This document shows, in pieces, positions 32,323 through 41,854 of a stretch of DNA of 64,000 nucleotides; positions within the stretch are counted from its first letter, which is position 1; each line of letters starts with the position of its first letter. Origin of the DNA: Haemaphysalis longicornis. Taxonomy: Eukaryota; Arthropoda; Arachnida; Ixodida; Ixodidae. The translations under genes and the position numbers were made by a program. A model generated the notes under the pieces. That model saw only the letters and a program-made list of their open reading frames with translations, was not told where the DNA came from and searched no databases. Location: NCBI GenBank assembly GCA_013339765.2, contig CM023448.1, positions 195,030,409 to 195,094,408 on the forward strand, written 5' to 3'.

Positions 32323-32947
32323 TAAGTGTTGCGAAAATTTCGTTGTGCTGTCAGTACGGGATGAGTTACGGAAAACGACTATAACTCTTCTTTTATAGAA
32401 CCTGTACCAACGAAAATTATCCACCAATTGGCCACTACGACGCTTCTACACTTACGCGGAGCTCGAGTTACTTACCACGATTAGATAGTTCACAGTAAAG
32501 GAGTTTGAAGTTGTGTTCAAAATTCAAAGTAATTCTTGTGTCGTGTGTTAAAGAGCTTCACTGGTCATCCACCTGCACAGAATAAAATAACTCGGGATTT
32601 CTTTTCCGCCTATCGTATTTCCCGCTGTTTGCCCAGAATGAGCCACTCCGGCTGCCGCGTTATGTCCTCCACTATTCGCCTTACCCAGATTACCCTACTT
32701 CTCGACCTTCTAGCCAGAAAAAAAAGTTTTGTAAACTAAATAGGCTGCCAGAGGCGGCAACGACTTTCATAAAACGTCGGTAAATGTGGTACGAATTAAG
32801 ATACCCGAAATGTATTTTTGAAGAGGGTTAGGTGTTGACTTTAGAAAAGCGCCTCTAATTTTTCCCATCTCAATTTTGAAATAAGAGAGTGGAAACGAAA
32901 GACCACAAGAACACTTTTATGCATGCTGTGTTCATCTTAGTCGCGTG
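32323..32947. other. No recognised gene
   Basis: AT-leaning sequence with short frames. It is the left flank of the LTR element. Confidence 0.3.
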
Positions 32948-32952
32948 GTATC
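32948..32952. repeat. 5-bp target-site duplication, left (GTATC)
   Basis: GTATC immediately left of the LTR element, identical to 34,650-34,654. Five bases is the usual TSD of BEL/Pao and many gypsy elements. Confidence 0.85.
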
Positions 32953-33079
32953 TGTTATGGAACGGAACGCGGACGCGAGGCCATGGCTGAGCCGGACCGA
33001 GGTTTATTAGCTTCTTTCTCGTCCCTCATCGTGATGATAGTACGCGGTCGTCTTCCTCTTCTTCTATAATTCCGCAACA
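32953..33079 (-). mobile_element. 3' LTR of a short BEL/Pao-like element
   Basis: 127 bp. On the minus strand it begins TGTTGCGGAATTAT and ends CCATAACA (TG...CA). It differs from the other LTR (34,523-34,649) at only two positions that I can see. Just inside it the minus strand has GTCGGGGGTGGGAGTA, a purine tract fitting the plus-strand primer site. Confidence 0.9.
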
Positions 33080-34522
33080 TACTCCCACCCCCGACGGTGG
33101 CGCTAGTGGTGGGCAAGTGCAGAGCAGATTAGTCTAGGCTTAACGTAGATTAGTCCAATGTCATTCCTGCGGAGTCTGGAGGTGGTGGATGCCTTTCTGC
33201 TTTATCCTCCATCGATGCTTTGAGGCACGATACCTTCTTGACACTTTTTTGGCTAAGACGGGGCCCGAAGTTTTTCTTGAATGAGACGGTCTTTTGAATG
33301 AGGCAGTGAAGTTGCTCCACGAGTGAGCGTGGATAAATCGTATTCGAAATCGAGCCTGAATCTTCTGGTCAGTAGTTCCATTTTCTCTTCCTGTTTGCTT
33401 TCGAAGTTTCATTCTGGGTACGGGATGAGTATTTCCCACTGGCATCGGAACCGTTGTCATGGAACTGGAGTTTCTTGCTCGTAGTCGAACGGACGATTCC
33501 CCTTCACGTGCTTGAATTTGCGTGTTCCGACATTTGTTTGCCAGCCACTCGTTTTCTAACTGCGGTGCACGAATGAATGCCTTGCTGCCGTTGCACGCGG
33601 GATCACTTCTACGTTGTTCATCTGTTGTCTTTATTTGAGTGTTGCCCATACGGGTTGGCTTCTTGGGTTTGGCCGCGGGCGCACCCGAGTCTGAGATGGT
33701 ATCGTCATCGCTTCGGCGAAATGCCACGGTGCTGACTGCTTGGTCGAACTTGGTCTTGCTGCTACATCCCGCGGCCTGGTTCACCGACGACGTTGCAAAT
33801 GTAGGGGCGCGCTGTGCTGCTCCGTGTTCTCTTCCGCTGAACACGTCGAACTCGCGGTTTCGCAAGCAGCCCTTGTTGCGAATGGGAGTGCTACAATGGC
33901 CGCGTCCCTTTTCAAGGAGGTGCCCCCTCTGAAAGGATGCTGCGTCGGTTGAGGTGGCGACAAAGTCTTCGTCGCGGTGAACGATGTCCTCAACGTTGCC
34001 TGAGAAATTCGTTCCTTTAACGAAACCTTCGTGCGACTTACCGCGTATGAAGACTCTTCGCCTTCTTCTAAGTCTGCCACAAAACTGTCAAAGTCGATAA
34101 GGCTCTGGATATGACCGTCCAGCTTTCGAAGTTAGTCTTGTTTTTGTTCTGCCATACGGTGCAAATCGATGAGCGTACATATATTCGATGGTGACGATTC
34201 CAAGACCCGAATAGTGGTGTTGGCTAGTTCCGTTATGTCCGCCCGGAGGATGACCCGCGAACTGATAAGTTGGTCCACGACCTGCCTGTCATCTAAACCA
34301 GAGAGCGCAGCGAAGCAAGAGTCGGGACTGTCCGATGGGTGGGGTTCATCTCCGGGTTCTAGGTGGGGGGTCTGTGTCCAGCACGCAGCCATGGCAGGCA
34401 GCGTTCAAGGGTGAGGCCTCCGAAATGAGAAGATCCGACGTACTTGAGGCCACGCACTACCTTGAAGGCGCTGCGCCGTGAAGTCGGCTGGTCCGTCGTT
34501 CCCGGGTTTCACGGCACCATAA
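33080..34522 (-). pseudogene. Internal region of the LTR element: gag-like relic, no pol
   Basis: Next to the 5' LTR the minus strand reads TTATGGTGCCGTGAAACCCG, a primer-binding-site-like sequence of the TGGTGCC type. The coding remains run from 34,392 with DDRQVVDQLISSRVILRADI, a stop (TAA) at 34,132, then LRKLDGHIQSLIDFDSFVAD and EEGEESSYAVSRTKVSLKER in the same frame. A frameshift near 33,850 leads to a basic Ser/Thr-rich stretch ending at 33,161. The Leu-rich N-terminal part followed by an acidic DLEE-type segment resembles gag of BEL/Pao elements. No protease, RT, RNase H or integrase is present in the 1.44 kb, so it would have depended on a complete relative. Confidence 0.65.
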
Positions 34523-34649
34523 TGTTATGGAACGGAACGCGGACGCGAGGCCATGGCTGAGCAGGACCGAGGTTTATTAGCTTCTTTCTCGTCCCTCATC
34601 GTGATGATAGTACGCGGTCGTCTTCCTCTTCTTCCATAATTCCGCAACA
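34523..34649 (-). mobile_element. 5' LTR of the short BEL/Pao-like element
   Basis: 127 bp, the partner of 32,953-33,079, with the same TG...CA ends. The near identity of the LTRs points to a recent insertion even though the gag frame is broken, which implies mobilisation in trans. Confidence 0.9.
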
Positions 34650-34654
34650 GTATC
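34650..34654. repeat. 5-bp target-site duplication, right (GTATC)
   Basis: Matches 32,948-32,952. Confidence 0.85.
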
Positions 34655-34879
34655 TGCAGGATACCTCCGAGTTTCCTTTAGGGCCCAATTTCACGTGCCC
34701 CGCTTCGAAGCATGGCAGTCATTTTCGGGATTAGGCCTGACTTGGGCACGGGCTGAAAAAAAATTGCCCCATGTAGTTTTCTCCATAGGGCGTTCAATTA
34801 AAGAGTTGTTTACGTATTTGTTCGAGTGGGTTCGGGCGTTCAAAACGGCTGTGTAGTCTTTTTATGTTTTTATTGTATT

Positions 34880-35253
34880 TTTAACAGCGGAGCTGTTGTG
34901 GCTCAAGCGTTTCTGTAAGTGCGCTGAAAGTAGGCCGTCACGCAGCGGTAGGAGCAAGCTCCCAGACCCTTCGACAGCCTCGCAAAACTGGTTCCCAGAT
35001 CCACCGATAGAGGGCGCAGGTGTGGGTTCCTCTCCCACACCTGGTGGACGCTGGTGGACGAAAAGCAGAGGGGAATATTGCCTAAGACAGTTACCCACCT
35101 GTAACAGGAAAAAAAAGTATTTTGTGCCTTATAAGCTTTTTGTGCCTGCCCTAAGCAGAGCTAGTATTAAACCAAGAGTGTAAAACATAGGTATATTAGT
35201 CCTTTTTGGTAAGATGACATGTCATCACCCCAATACAAAGGGGAAACCAATAG

Positions 35254-35288
<35 letters not shown>
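34880..35288 (+). repeat. Microsatellite-tailed dispersed repeat, copy A
   Basis: Contains GCTGGTGGACGAAAAGCAGA, AGCTTTTTGTGCCTGCCCTA, GTCCTTTTTGGTAAGATGAC, ATGTCATCACCCC and AAAGGGGAAACCAATAGAAA, and ends in (ATC)n at 35,258-35,288. Related copies are at 43,558-43,730 (-) and 44,320-44,625 (+). A perfect hairpin with a 9-bp stem, AGGTGTGGG and CCCACACCT around a 7-base loop, lies at 35,018-35,042. The variable microsatellite at one end suggests a retroposed 3' end. Confidence 0.75.
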
Positions 35289-35289
35289 T

Positions 35290-37500
35290 CCTTTCGCTAG
35301 GGGAGGGAGCCTTGCGCCGCTGACGTTTAGCTGCCGATTCCTTTGCGTAAACCATAAAATTTGCGTGGCGGCGGCGCCGCTGCTGTTCTCGGGCGAGCGC
35401 CCGCTGACGTTCGACCGGACACAAGAGAACCACGGTTCCACTGCTTCATGCGATTTCACACTGGGTGGAACTTGGTTTAGTTTTCTGTGTTGCTTTTCAA
35501 TAGTTCTACAGTACACCTGAGAGGGCATTGTAGTACAGAAAGACGGGTGCTTTGACACTATTGAGAAGGTTGGTGCCGTTATAAGTTTTGTAGTCCGCTT
35601 TAGTTGACTTATTTTCGGTTGCATCTATTGCGTCTGAACTTCGTGGGTATGTTTTATTTCGAGCGTGCGTGCATTTGCCTTTATACCAGACATTGTAAAA
35701 AGCAGAAATATCGGTTATGCCGCCATTGCCAAGTTACTCTAACCCCTTTTTTTTAATGGAACCCGCCAGCTTTTGCCGAGATTTGGCAAGACAATTGCAG
35801 CGCGTCAGGGCTGAATCTTGAAATACTTTGTTTCTCCAACCTTCGATCGCTTTGTAACGACCATGCCACGCCGTATGTTTTTTTTTTTACTTTCGATGCG
35901 TCATTTTGCTGTCTGTAGCCTTGTCACCGGCGTTAGCTGTGGTGGTTTCTTGCTCATTCGTTAAAGAGGCCCTTTTTTCTCGAGCCTGCATAAATAATCT
36001 TTCTGCCTTTTTGAGGGTAAATGAGAATAAATCAATGCAGGAATCGACAAAGCCCTTGAGGGTGCTCTGGCGCCACTTTTATCCAAGTCGTTTACTCGAT
36101 CTCGGCATACATTGGCGCAATTGATTTCAACATATCTCCAGGAAACACGATAAGAGAGTCATTAGCAGTGCTTTTTTAGGCGACTGATTATAAAACCCTA
36201 AACACACTTCAACCGGGGGGAACATATAATACCTTTTTGCCCTTTTTAAGTCGTAATATTTTTTTGAAACTTATGCTCCAGCCATCTACACCTAATAATG
36301 TTTGTATTGACTTGCTTCAGCGGCACGAGTCGCTGGGAGAAAAAGCAGCTGAAAAAGGTAAACTAAGAAATGGAAAAAAGGAAGTCTAACAGAACAGAAA
36401 TATGCGAAAGAGTGCAACAACAGGGAAAAGTCAGTATCGGCCTAACTTCCTAGTAATGAAAGTTAACGTGTGCAAATGTGCTGTAAAACGCACGCAAAGC
36501 AAACACGGGACAGCCCCATGATAAAGGGTGATACTACATTTCTAGACATATGGCGAAAACCCACTAAATTTGACTAAGAAAGGGTACGTGTAGCAGAATC
36601 TAAAATGGGCACCCTTTTTCTTAAAAGTCAACATCATTGCGCATTCAACAAGTTCTTAAAAAAAGAGCCACTATAAATGCACTGAAATTGCTCCTGCGTT
36701 ATGTAGGCCACGCTTAGATCTTGCAGATATATTGGGCCCCCGCAGTTCTACGTAAAAGTACTTCATAGTGGCAATATTTTCTTCACACGTCCGCTCTCGA
36801 ATTTTCCTTGACCAGAAAAATGCCGCAGAGGTGATGAATCGACACACTTATCTTTGGAATCATGGCATCGCATGCGTGAGCGTGAAGGGAGGTTGGGTAA
36901 GCCTGAACCTTCGGGATTCTGAGTCCCCTGGTTCTGAGCCTCAGGGCATGTGAGCCCACGTGAATGTGACCCACAGTGTTCCGAGCCCAGATGCACATCG
37001 GATCCTAGTAAACCCATCAGTTCAGGTAATTTTATAGTCCAAGTGATGCATGGCAAGTTAGCGATTTGGTTCATTCAAAGTGTAAGCGCAAGGCGTCAAT
37101 TGCAAGAGTCGACTTGGTGCTCCTGAATGTCGTTGCGAGCGAAGGCACGCCATACCCAACAATTAGGAGTGGTCGTGGATATTGAAACTGAGTGTAGTAG
37201 TAATAAAACACTGAACTGATACGCCGTGGCTAGCGGAGCAGGTTTCTTTGAAGCCACCCATTTAAGGTTTTCAGAGTGATAATTAGTCCTTTTGGCTCGC
37301 AACTAGAATGAACAGGCCCACGCGTTTCTTTCTGTTTAGGTAGCCGTGTTGCATGATCGTTGGGGAACTGTTTGCACCGGCCTGGAGGGATCCGCGGAAC
37401 ATTGTCATTTAGGTTACTGCCTCGCCTAGGGCTTTTTCTTCGGGTTTCGTGGGGTGGCATAGGCTTTGTACGTGACTTACTTTTCGCGGTGATTCCTAGC
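35290..37500. other. No recognised gene
   Basis: About 2.2 kb. A minus frame at 35,196-35,624 ends in the poly-Asp stretch produced by the ATC array. Elsewhere only short frames occur. I see no domain. Confidence 0.3.
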
Positions 37501-37520
37501 ACGCAGAACGATATATATAC

Positions 37521-37555
<35 letters not shown>

Positions 37556-37708
37556 GCGAATCAAATAGGAAATGAGGGGCTCGTAGAAATAACACAGAAA
37601 TAAGGGTTGGCAGTCAAGAAAACCTCGGAAAGCAAATGGGAGGTTGTGGTAGGTCATTGAAACAGATAAAAAATTTGGAAAGAAAGAAAGAAAGCGGAGG
37701 AAAAATGC

Positions 37709-37780
37709 CCTCCAGGTGGGATCCGAACCCACGACCTCCAGAATACCGGTCTGGTGCGATAACCACTACGCTACCGGGGC
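37709..37780 (-). pseudogene. tRNA-Thr-like sequence, copy 1
   Basis: A box TAGCGTAGTGG, anticodon arm CCAGA-CCGGTAT-TCTGG (anticodon GGT if read as a tRNA), T arm GTGGG-TTCGGAT-CCCAC. The acceptor stem has two mismatches, and position 33 is C rather than U, so function is doubtful. Confidence 0.5.
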
Positions 37781-38134
37781 GATTTTCCCCCCAGCTTTCT
37801 GGGTATTTATGTCAATGTAATTTTTTTCCTGTGCTTGGGGGTGGTAGCCAGCGCCACTCTGACTTCTCGGGGTGTAGGGGACCTTCTTTTTCAATCCCGC
37901 GCCGTGACTCGAGTGTCTACGAGATGCCGAGAGTGGTCAACCAGCGTTGAACCCTCTTAAGCTTTCTAGGCACCAGACTGCCAGAACTGAGGCCCTCGGT
38001 ATGCATGTAGCGAATCAGAACAGGAAATGAGGGGCTCGTAGAAATAACACATAAATAAGGGTTGGCAGTCAAGAAAACCTCGGAAAGCAAAGGGGAGGTT
38101 GTGGTAGGTCATTGAAACAGATAAAGAATTTTGA

Positions 38135-38165
<31 letters not shown>

Positions 38166-38178
38166 CGGGAAAAAATGC

Positions 38179-38250
38179 CCGCCAGGTGGGATCCAAACCC
38201 ACGACCTCCAGAATACCGGTCTGGTGCGATAACCACTACGCTACCGGCAG
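38179..38250 (-). tRNA. tRNA-Thr-like sequence, copy 2 (best fold, probably a pseudogene or SINE head)
   Basis: Folds into a full 72-nt cloverleaf: acceptor CTGCCGG with CTGGCGG pairs at all seven positions (two G-U), the D arm has three pairs with conserved A14, G18, G19 and A21, the anticodon arm is CCAGA-CCGGTAT-TCTGG, and the T arm GTGGG-TTTGGAT-CCCAC. The anticodon would be GGT. However C33, U56 and G58 break strongly conserved positions, and the sequence sits in a tandem repeat. A tRNA-derived repeat is more likely than a working gene. Confidence 0.4.
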
Positions 38251-38485
38251 GGTGATTTTCCCCCCTGCTTTCTGGGGTATTTATGTCAATGTAATTTTTT
38301 TCCTGTGCTTGGGGGTGGTAGACAGCGCCACTCTGACTTCTAGGGGTGAAGGGGACCTTCTTCTTTAATCCCCGCGCCGTGACTCGAGTGTCTACGACAT
38401 GTCGAGAGTGGTCAACCAGCGTTGAACCCTCTTAAGCTTCCTATGGCACCAAGACTGCCAGAAGAGAGGCCCTCGCTATGCATGT

Positions 38486-38541
38486 AGCGAAGGTTTCCGA
38501 GGTTTTCTTGACTGCCAACCCTTATTCTGTGTTATATATAT

Positions 38542-38622
<81 letters not shown>

Positions 38623-38890
38623 AAGGATTGGCAGTGAAGAATCGGAAAGCAAAGGGGAGAATGTGGTAGGTCAAAGAAACAGAAACTGAATTTGGAAAGA
38701 CAGAAAGAAAGTGAAGAAAAAATACCCGCCGGGTGGTATCCGAACCCACGACCTCCAGAATACGCGTCTGGTGCGATGACCACGACGCTACCGGTGGGGC
38801 TATTTTTCCCTCCACTTTCTGGGGTATTTATGTTCAGGCATTTTTGTTTCCTGTGCTTGGGTGTGGTAGCCAGCGCCACTCGGACTGGCT
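38486..38890 (+). repeat. Third, rearranged tandem unit with long TA array
   Basis: Starts AGCGAAGGTTTCCGAGG, and then carries GGTTTTCTTGACTGCCAACC, which is the reverse complement of a block in units 1 and 2. A TA array follows (38,532-38,620), and then the direct orientation resumes (GGATTGGCAGTGAAGAATCG) with a tRNA-like sequence. The block is thus inverted on one side of the TA array. Confidence 0.75.
38726..38797 (-). pseudogene. tRNA-Thr-like sequence, copy 3
   Basis: Same arms as copies 1 and 2, with anticodon loop CGCGTAT (CGT if read as tRNA). One acceptor mismatch and one T-stem mismatch. Confidence 0.45.
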
Positions 38891-38954
38891 ACCCCCGCCA
38901 AGCGCAGGAAACAAAAATACCTGCACTTAAATACCCCAGAAACTGGAGGGGAAA

Positions 38955-39455
38955 ATAGCGTACAACACCGCTACTAAAGCAACTACGGGGTTTTCGCCTT
39001 TCTTTCTCCTCTACGGCCGCGAGCCGTCATGTCCGCTCGACACCATCCTGCCGTACCGACCAGATACATCTGAAATTACCCCCGTGTCACAGGCATCTCG
39101 GCATGCCGAAGAGTGTCGCCAGCTTGCCAGGGCCCTGACTTCCGAGGAACAATCTCGCCAGCAGCAGTGTCACGACGATGGATCACCGCCCCCTGAGTTC
39201 GCTGCCGGTTCTCTTGTGTGGCTGTGGATACCCTCAACTGTTCCTGGTCTTGCTCAGAAGTTACTCTCCAAATATCATGGTCCTTACCGTGCAATCGAGC
39301 GTACATCCCCAGTGAACTACGTAGTTGGCCGCTTACGTTGCCCCAGGACCTTCGTTGTCGCGGTCGCGAAACTGTGCACGTTGACCGTCTCAAGGCTTAC
39401 CACGAACCGATGGTTTTATCTTGCCCTCAGGTCGCCAGGATGGCTCCTTTTGTCC
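38955..39455 (+). pseudogene. Ty3/gypsy integrase C-terminal fragment
   Basis: Starts AYNTATKATTGFSPFFLLYG followed by REPSCPLDTILPYRP, the usual end of the gypsy integrase core. It continues with SLVWLWIPSTVPGLAQKLLS and KYHGPYRAIERTSPVNYVV, the GPY/F-type C-terminal module. A frameshift near 39,330 leads to RCRGRETVHVDRLKAYHEP and the end of pol. The upstream edge is abrupt at about 38,950, right after the third tandem unit. 39,560-39,740 may hold part of the LTR but I could not pair it with a second LTR. Confidence 0.8.
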
Positions 39456-39774
39456 GCGGTGGTAATTGTAGTGCAAAAGATTCGCCCATTCAGAGTATGC
39501 TATTAGACACTGCGAAGGACGCACTATGCCCCGTGTGGGTATTGATATGTGGCCATGGGCAATAATGGGTATGCAGTGAATGGGGACTGTGAAGACGGCG
39601 AGGAGATAGCACCGGTCTCGCTGAGAACGCGCCACGATTTCGGATAGCTCGCTGCACCGTGATCATTGCTCCGGCTAGTCCTCTCGGTGTCTACCTGAAT
39701 ACCGTCACCTGGAACACTAACATTTCCCGGTCAATAAACACCTTATATATAAATATATGATAAATATATTTTGT

Positions 39775-39915
39775 TACTTTGTTAATGTCTTTCCAAATTC
39801 TTTACCTATTTGAATGACCTACCACATTTTTCCCTGTGCTTTCCGTGGTTTTCTTTACTGGCAACCGTTATGTCTGTCTTATGTCAACGAGCCCCTCATT
39901 TCCTAATTCTGATTC
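39775..39915 (-). repeat. Inverted fragment of the tandem unit
   Basis: GACCTACCACA, TGCTTTCCGTGGTTTTCTTT, CTGGCAACC and CGAGCCCCTCATTTCC are reverse complements of blocks in the units at 37,554-38,140. The gypsy fragment therefore lies between oppositely oriented copies. Confidence 0.7.
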
Positions 39916-39924
39916 GATATATAT

Positions 39925-39957
<33 letters not shown>

Positions 39958-40045
39958 GATAATATATATAAATATATATATATATATTATATAATATATA
40001 TATAGACTATTATATACTATATTATATATATATATATATATATCA

Positions 40046-40080
<35 letters not shown>
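39916..40080 (+). repeat. TA-rich microsatellite
   Basis: About 165 bp of TA repeats with occasional interruptions. It separates the inverted repeat piece from the transposase relic. Confidence 0.9.
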
Positions 40081-40089
40081 CCGACCGAC

Positions 40090-41245
40090 TACTTGAACAG
40101 TGTAAGTGACTGGCTAAACTTCTAGAAAAGTCTAAAGCATGATGCAGGTCACCCGACCCGTGAAACACCCGGTGGATTCCGCCGCACTTCACATGCCCTT
40201 GTAGAAGTAACACGCTACTGCATTGAAGAGCTCGGCTTCTCGTACGTGTTGCTGGAGAAGTTCCAAACTGGCTGCCTAGACGACAGATTTGGGAAATATC
40301 GTCCGTTGTCGGGAGTACAGTATCACGTGTCCATTCGGCACATAGTATACGAATCGGAGCACAAGCTCAGCCCGCAGAAAGTGGTTGAGCTCCCCGAAGT
40401 CCCTCAGCTAGATGAACTCACTCATTTGTCATTCTGTTAGCGACCTTCAATATTTAAATCGTTTATATGTTGCTCTGAGAGATCAAGACGTTGAAAAAAA
40501 GCAGCCCATTCTTATTAACATTACGTATATGGCTGGTTATTGTGCACATCAGCCACAATAAAAGCTTGAATGTCCATGTTGCAAGGATAACCTGGTACTC
40601 AAAAGCCGAAGTTTTGACAATAATGACCCGCCGCGGTGGCTCAGTGGCTAAGGCGTTGCGCTGCTGAGCACGAGGTCGCGGGTTCGATTCCCGGCCGCGG
40701 CGGCCGCTTTTCTGATGGAGGCGAAAAGCAAAAACGCCCGTGTGTACGAGATTTCGGCGCACGTTAAAGATCCCCAGGTGGTCAAAATTAATCCGGAGCC
40801 CTCCACTACGGCGCGCCTCATCGCCTGCGTTGCGTCGGCGCGTTAAATCCCCACAATCAATCAATCAATTGACAATAATGATTTTGCACTTATTGCCACT
40901 TCCACGAGAAGTGGCCTCATGTTTCCCCAGCCTGTGGCTGTGCATTCAGTTCTCACCATGGACATAGTGCTGGAGCAGCTTGCAAATGAAAAAAAATGTC
41001 ACAAAGTTTTATGACAGTGCAAAGCAAAAAGAGCTTCTTTTTGCCTTGACATCGTCCCTTATTGGCAGCCACGAAGACTTTCACACGTGTGACAATGGAC
41101 ATTTACCGCAGCTCGTCATGAAGTACATTTTAGTGCAGCTGCTAACGTATTATTAAGCAATCTTTGTAAACAGAAAAAATAGCAAGCTTACGGCCAGTAA
41201 GCAAGAAAAACAACGAAAGCTAAATACACTGCAATCCTAACCTTG
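40090..41245 (+). pseudogene. P-element-like transposase, C-terminal part, split by a SINE
   Basis: From about 40,165 the frame reads RRTSHALVEVTRYCIEELGF and YVLLEKFQTGCLDDRFGKYR, then LSGVQYHVSIRHIVYESEHK. The F-GKYR-LSG-(N/Q)Y-VS block is characteristic of P transposases. A one-base shift at about 40,436 leads to DLQYLNRLYVALRDQDVEKK, a stop at about 40,559, then KLECPCCKDNLVLKS. The SINE (40,627-40,868) interrupts exactly here, and the reading resumes after it with FALIATSTRSGLMFPQPVAV and LEQLANEKKCHKV. A further shift gives LIGSHEDFHTCDNGH and NRKNSKLTASKQEKQRKL. The THAP domain and catalytic N-terminal part are absent. A DNA transposase of this family cuts and pastes its own element. 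This copy is dead. Confidence 0.82.
40627..40868 (+). mobile_element. Ruka-like SINE with TSD, inside the P-like transposase
   Basis: Full-length, near-consensus copy with A box GTGGCTCAGTGGCTAAGG, B box GGTTCGATTCC, complete body and tail CAATCAATCAATCAA. The perfect 13-bp TSD TTGACAATAATGA lies at 40,614-40,626 and 40,869-40,881. Removing it together with one TSD joins the transposase reading frame. Confidence 0.96.
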
Positions 41246-41249
41246 TTCA

Positions 41250-41850
41250 ACTGCATGGGGGGTTATCAACAGGTTCTGTTGGAATAGTGACAATAAGTTA
41301 TTTGCATTTGGTAATAAAGTAAACTCCCGTGAAGACAAACTCGAGGGGACCGTGGGAATTTGTTCGTATTATCAGAGATTCGTCTTAAGCGGAGGTTTCT
41401 TGCATTGTAGACGTTACAACGGAGCAAGTGTTCGTTTTAACCATGGTTTTCGTATTAACCGAGTTCGTATTAACCGGGGTGTACTGTATATGGCACTGTA
41501 ACTTGTTTACATGTTAAATTATTTGTGTGGAAATATTGGTATGTCGTGTTTATTTTAAAATATCGGGCTTTTGATTGTTCACAGTAATATTTTTGTATGA
41601 CCGATGATTTTTATACATATTTTTATGTCATCTGAATTTTGAAATAAAACAAATGATTGTATACTGGTGTGAGTGAAACATTGTCTTACATTTGTCTTTT
41701 TGTTTTTATGATTCGATTCATATAAAAGCATCAGTCAACTTCAGAATACTTCCTGTATCCAGTCGCGAAGTCATATGAGCAATAAGTGTGTTTGTTAACT
41801 GCGCCATCGAAAACGATTGTGGGAAAAGACACGTACGAAAAACAAAGAAA
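41250..41850. other. No gene; possible DNA-transposon end
   Basis: At 41,440-41,490 TTCGTATTAACCGAGTTCG then TATTAACCGGGGTGTACTGT resembles the inner-to-outer end of a pogo/Tigger-type terminal sequence (CCCCGGTTAATACGAA on the other strand). A related but weaker stretch (GACAAACTCGAGGGG) lies at 41,335. No transposase of that type is seen. Confidence 0.3.
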
Positions 41851-41854
41851 AAAA

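Larger units (their letters stand above)
37505..38480 (+). repeat. Two tandem units of about 454 bp with tRNA-like cores and microsatellites
   Basis: Unit 1 starts AGCGAATCAAATAGGAAATG at 37,554 and unit 2 AGCGAATCAGAACAGGAAAT at 38,008. Each runs through AAATAAGGGTTGGCAGTCAA-type sequence, a (GAAA)n array, a minus-strand tRNA-like sequence, and a block ending in GGTCAACCAGCGTTGAACCC. Unit 1 is preceded by a TA array (37,508-37,555). A third, rearranged unit follows at 38,486-38,890. Confidence 0.85.

Noticed and set aside
35196..35624. Minus-strand ORF with a poly-Asp stretch, like an acidic protein
   Set aside because: The Asp run is the ATC microsatellite read backwards, and the rest is the dispersed repeat also present at 43,558.
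37709..38797. Functional tRNA-Thr gene cluster
   Set aside because: C at position 33, G at 58 and acceptor mismatches in two of three copies, all within a tandem repeat; kept only as tRNA-like.
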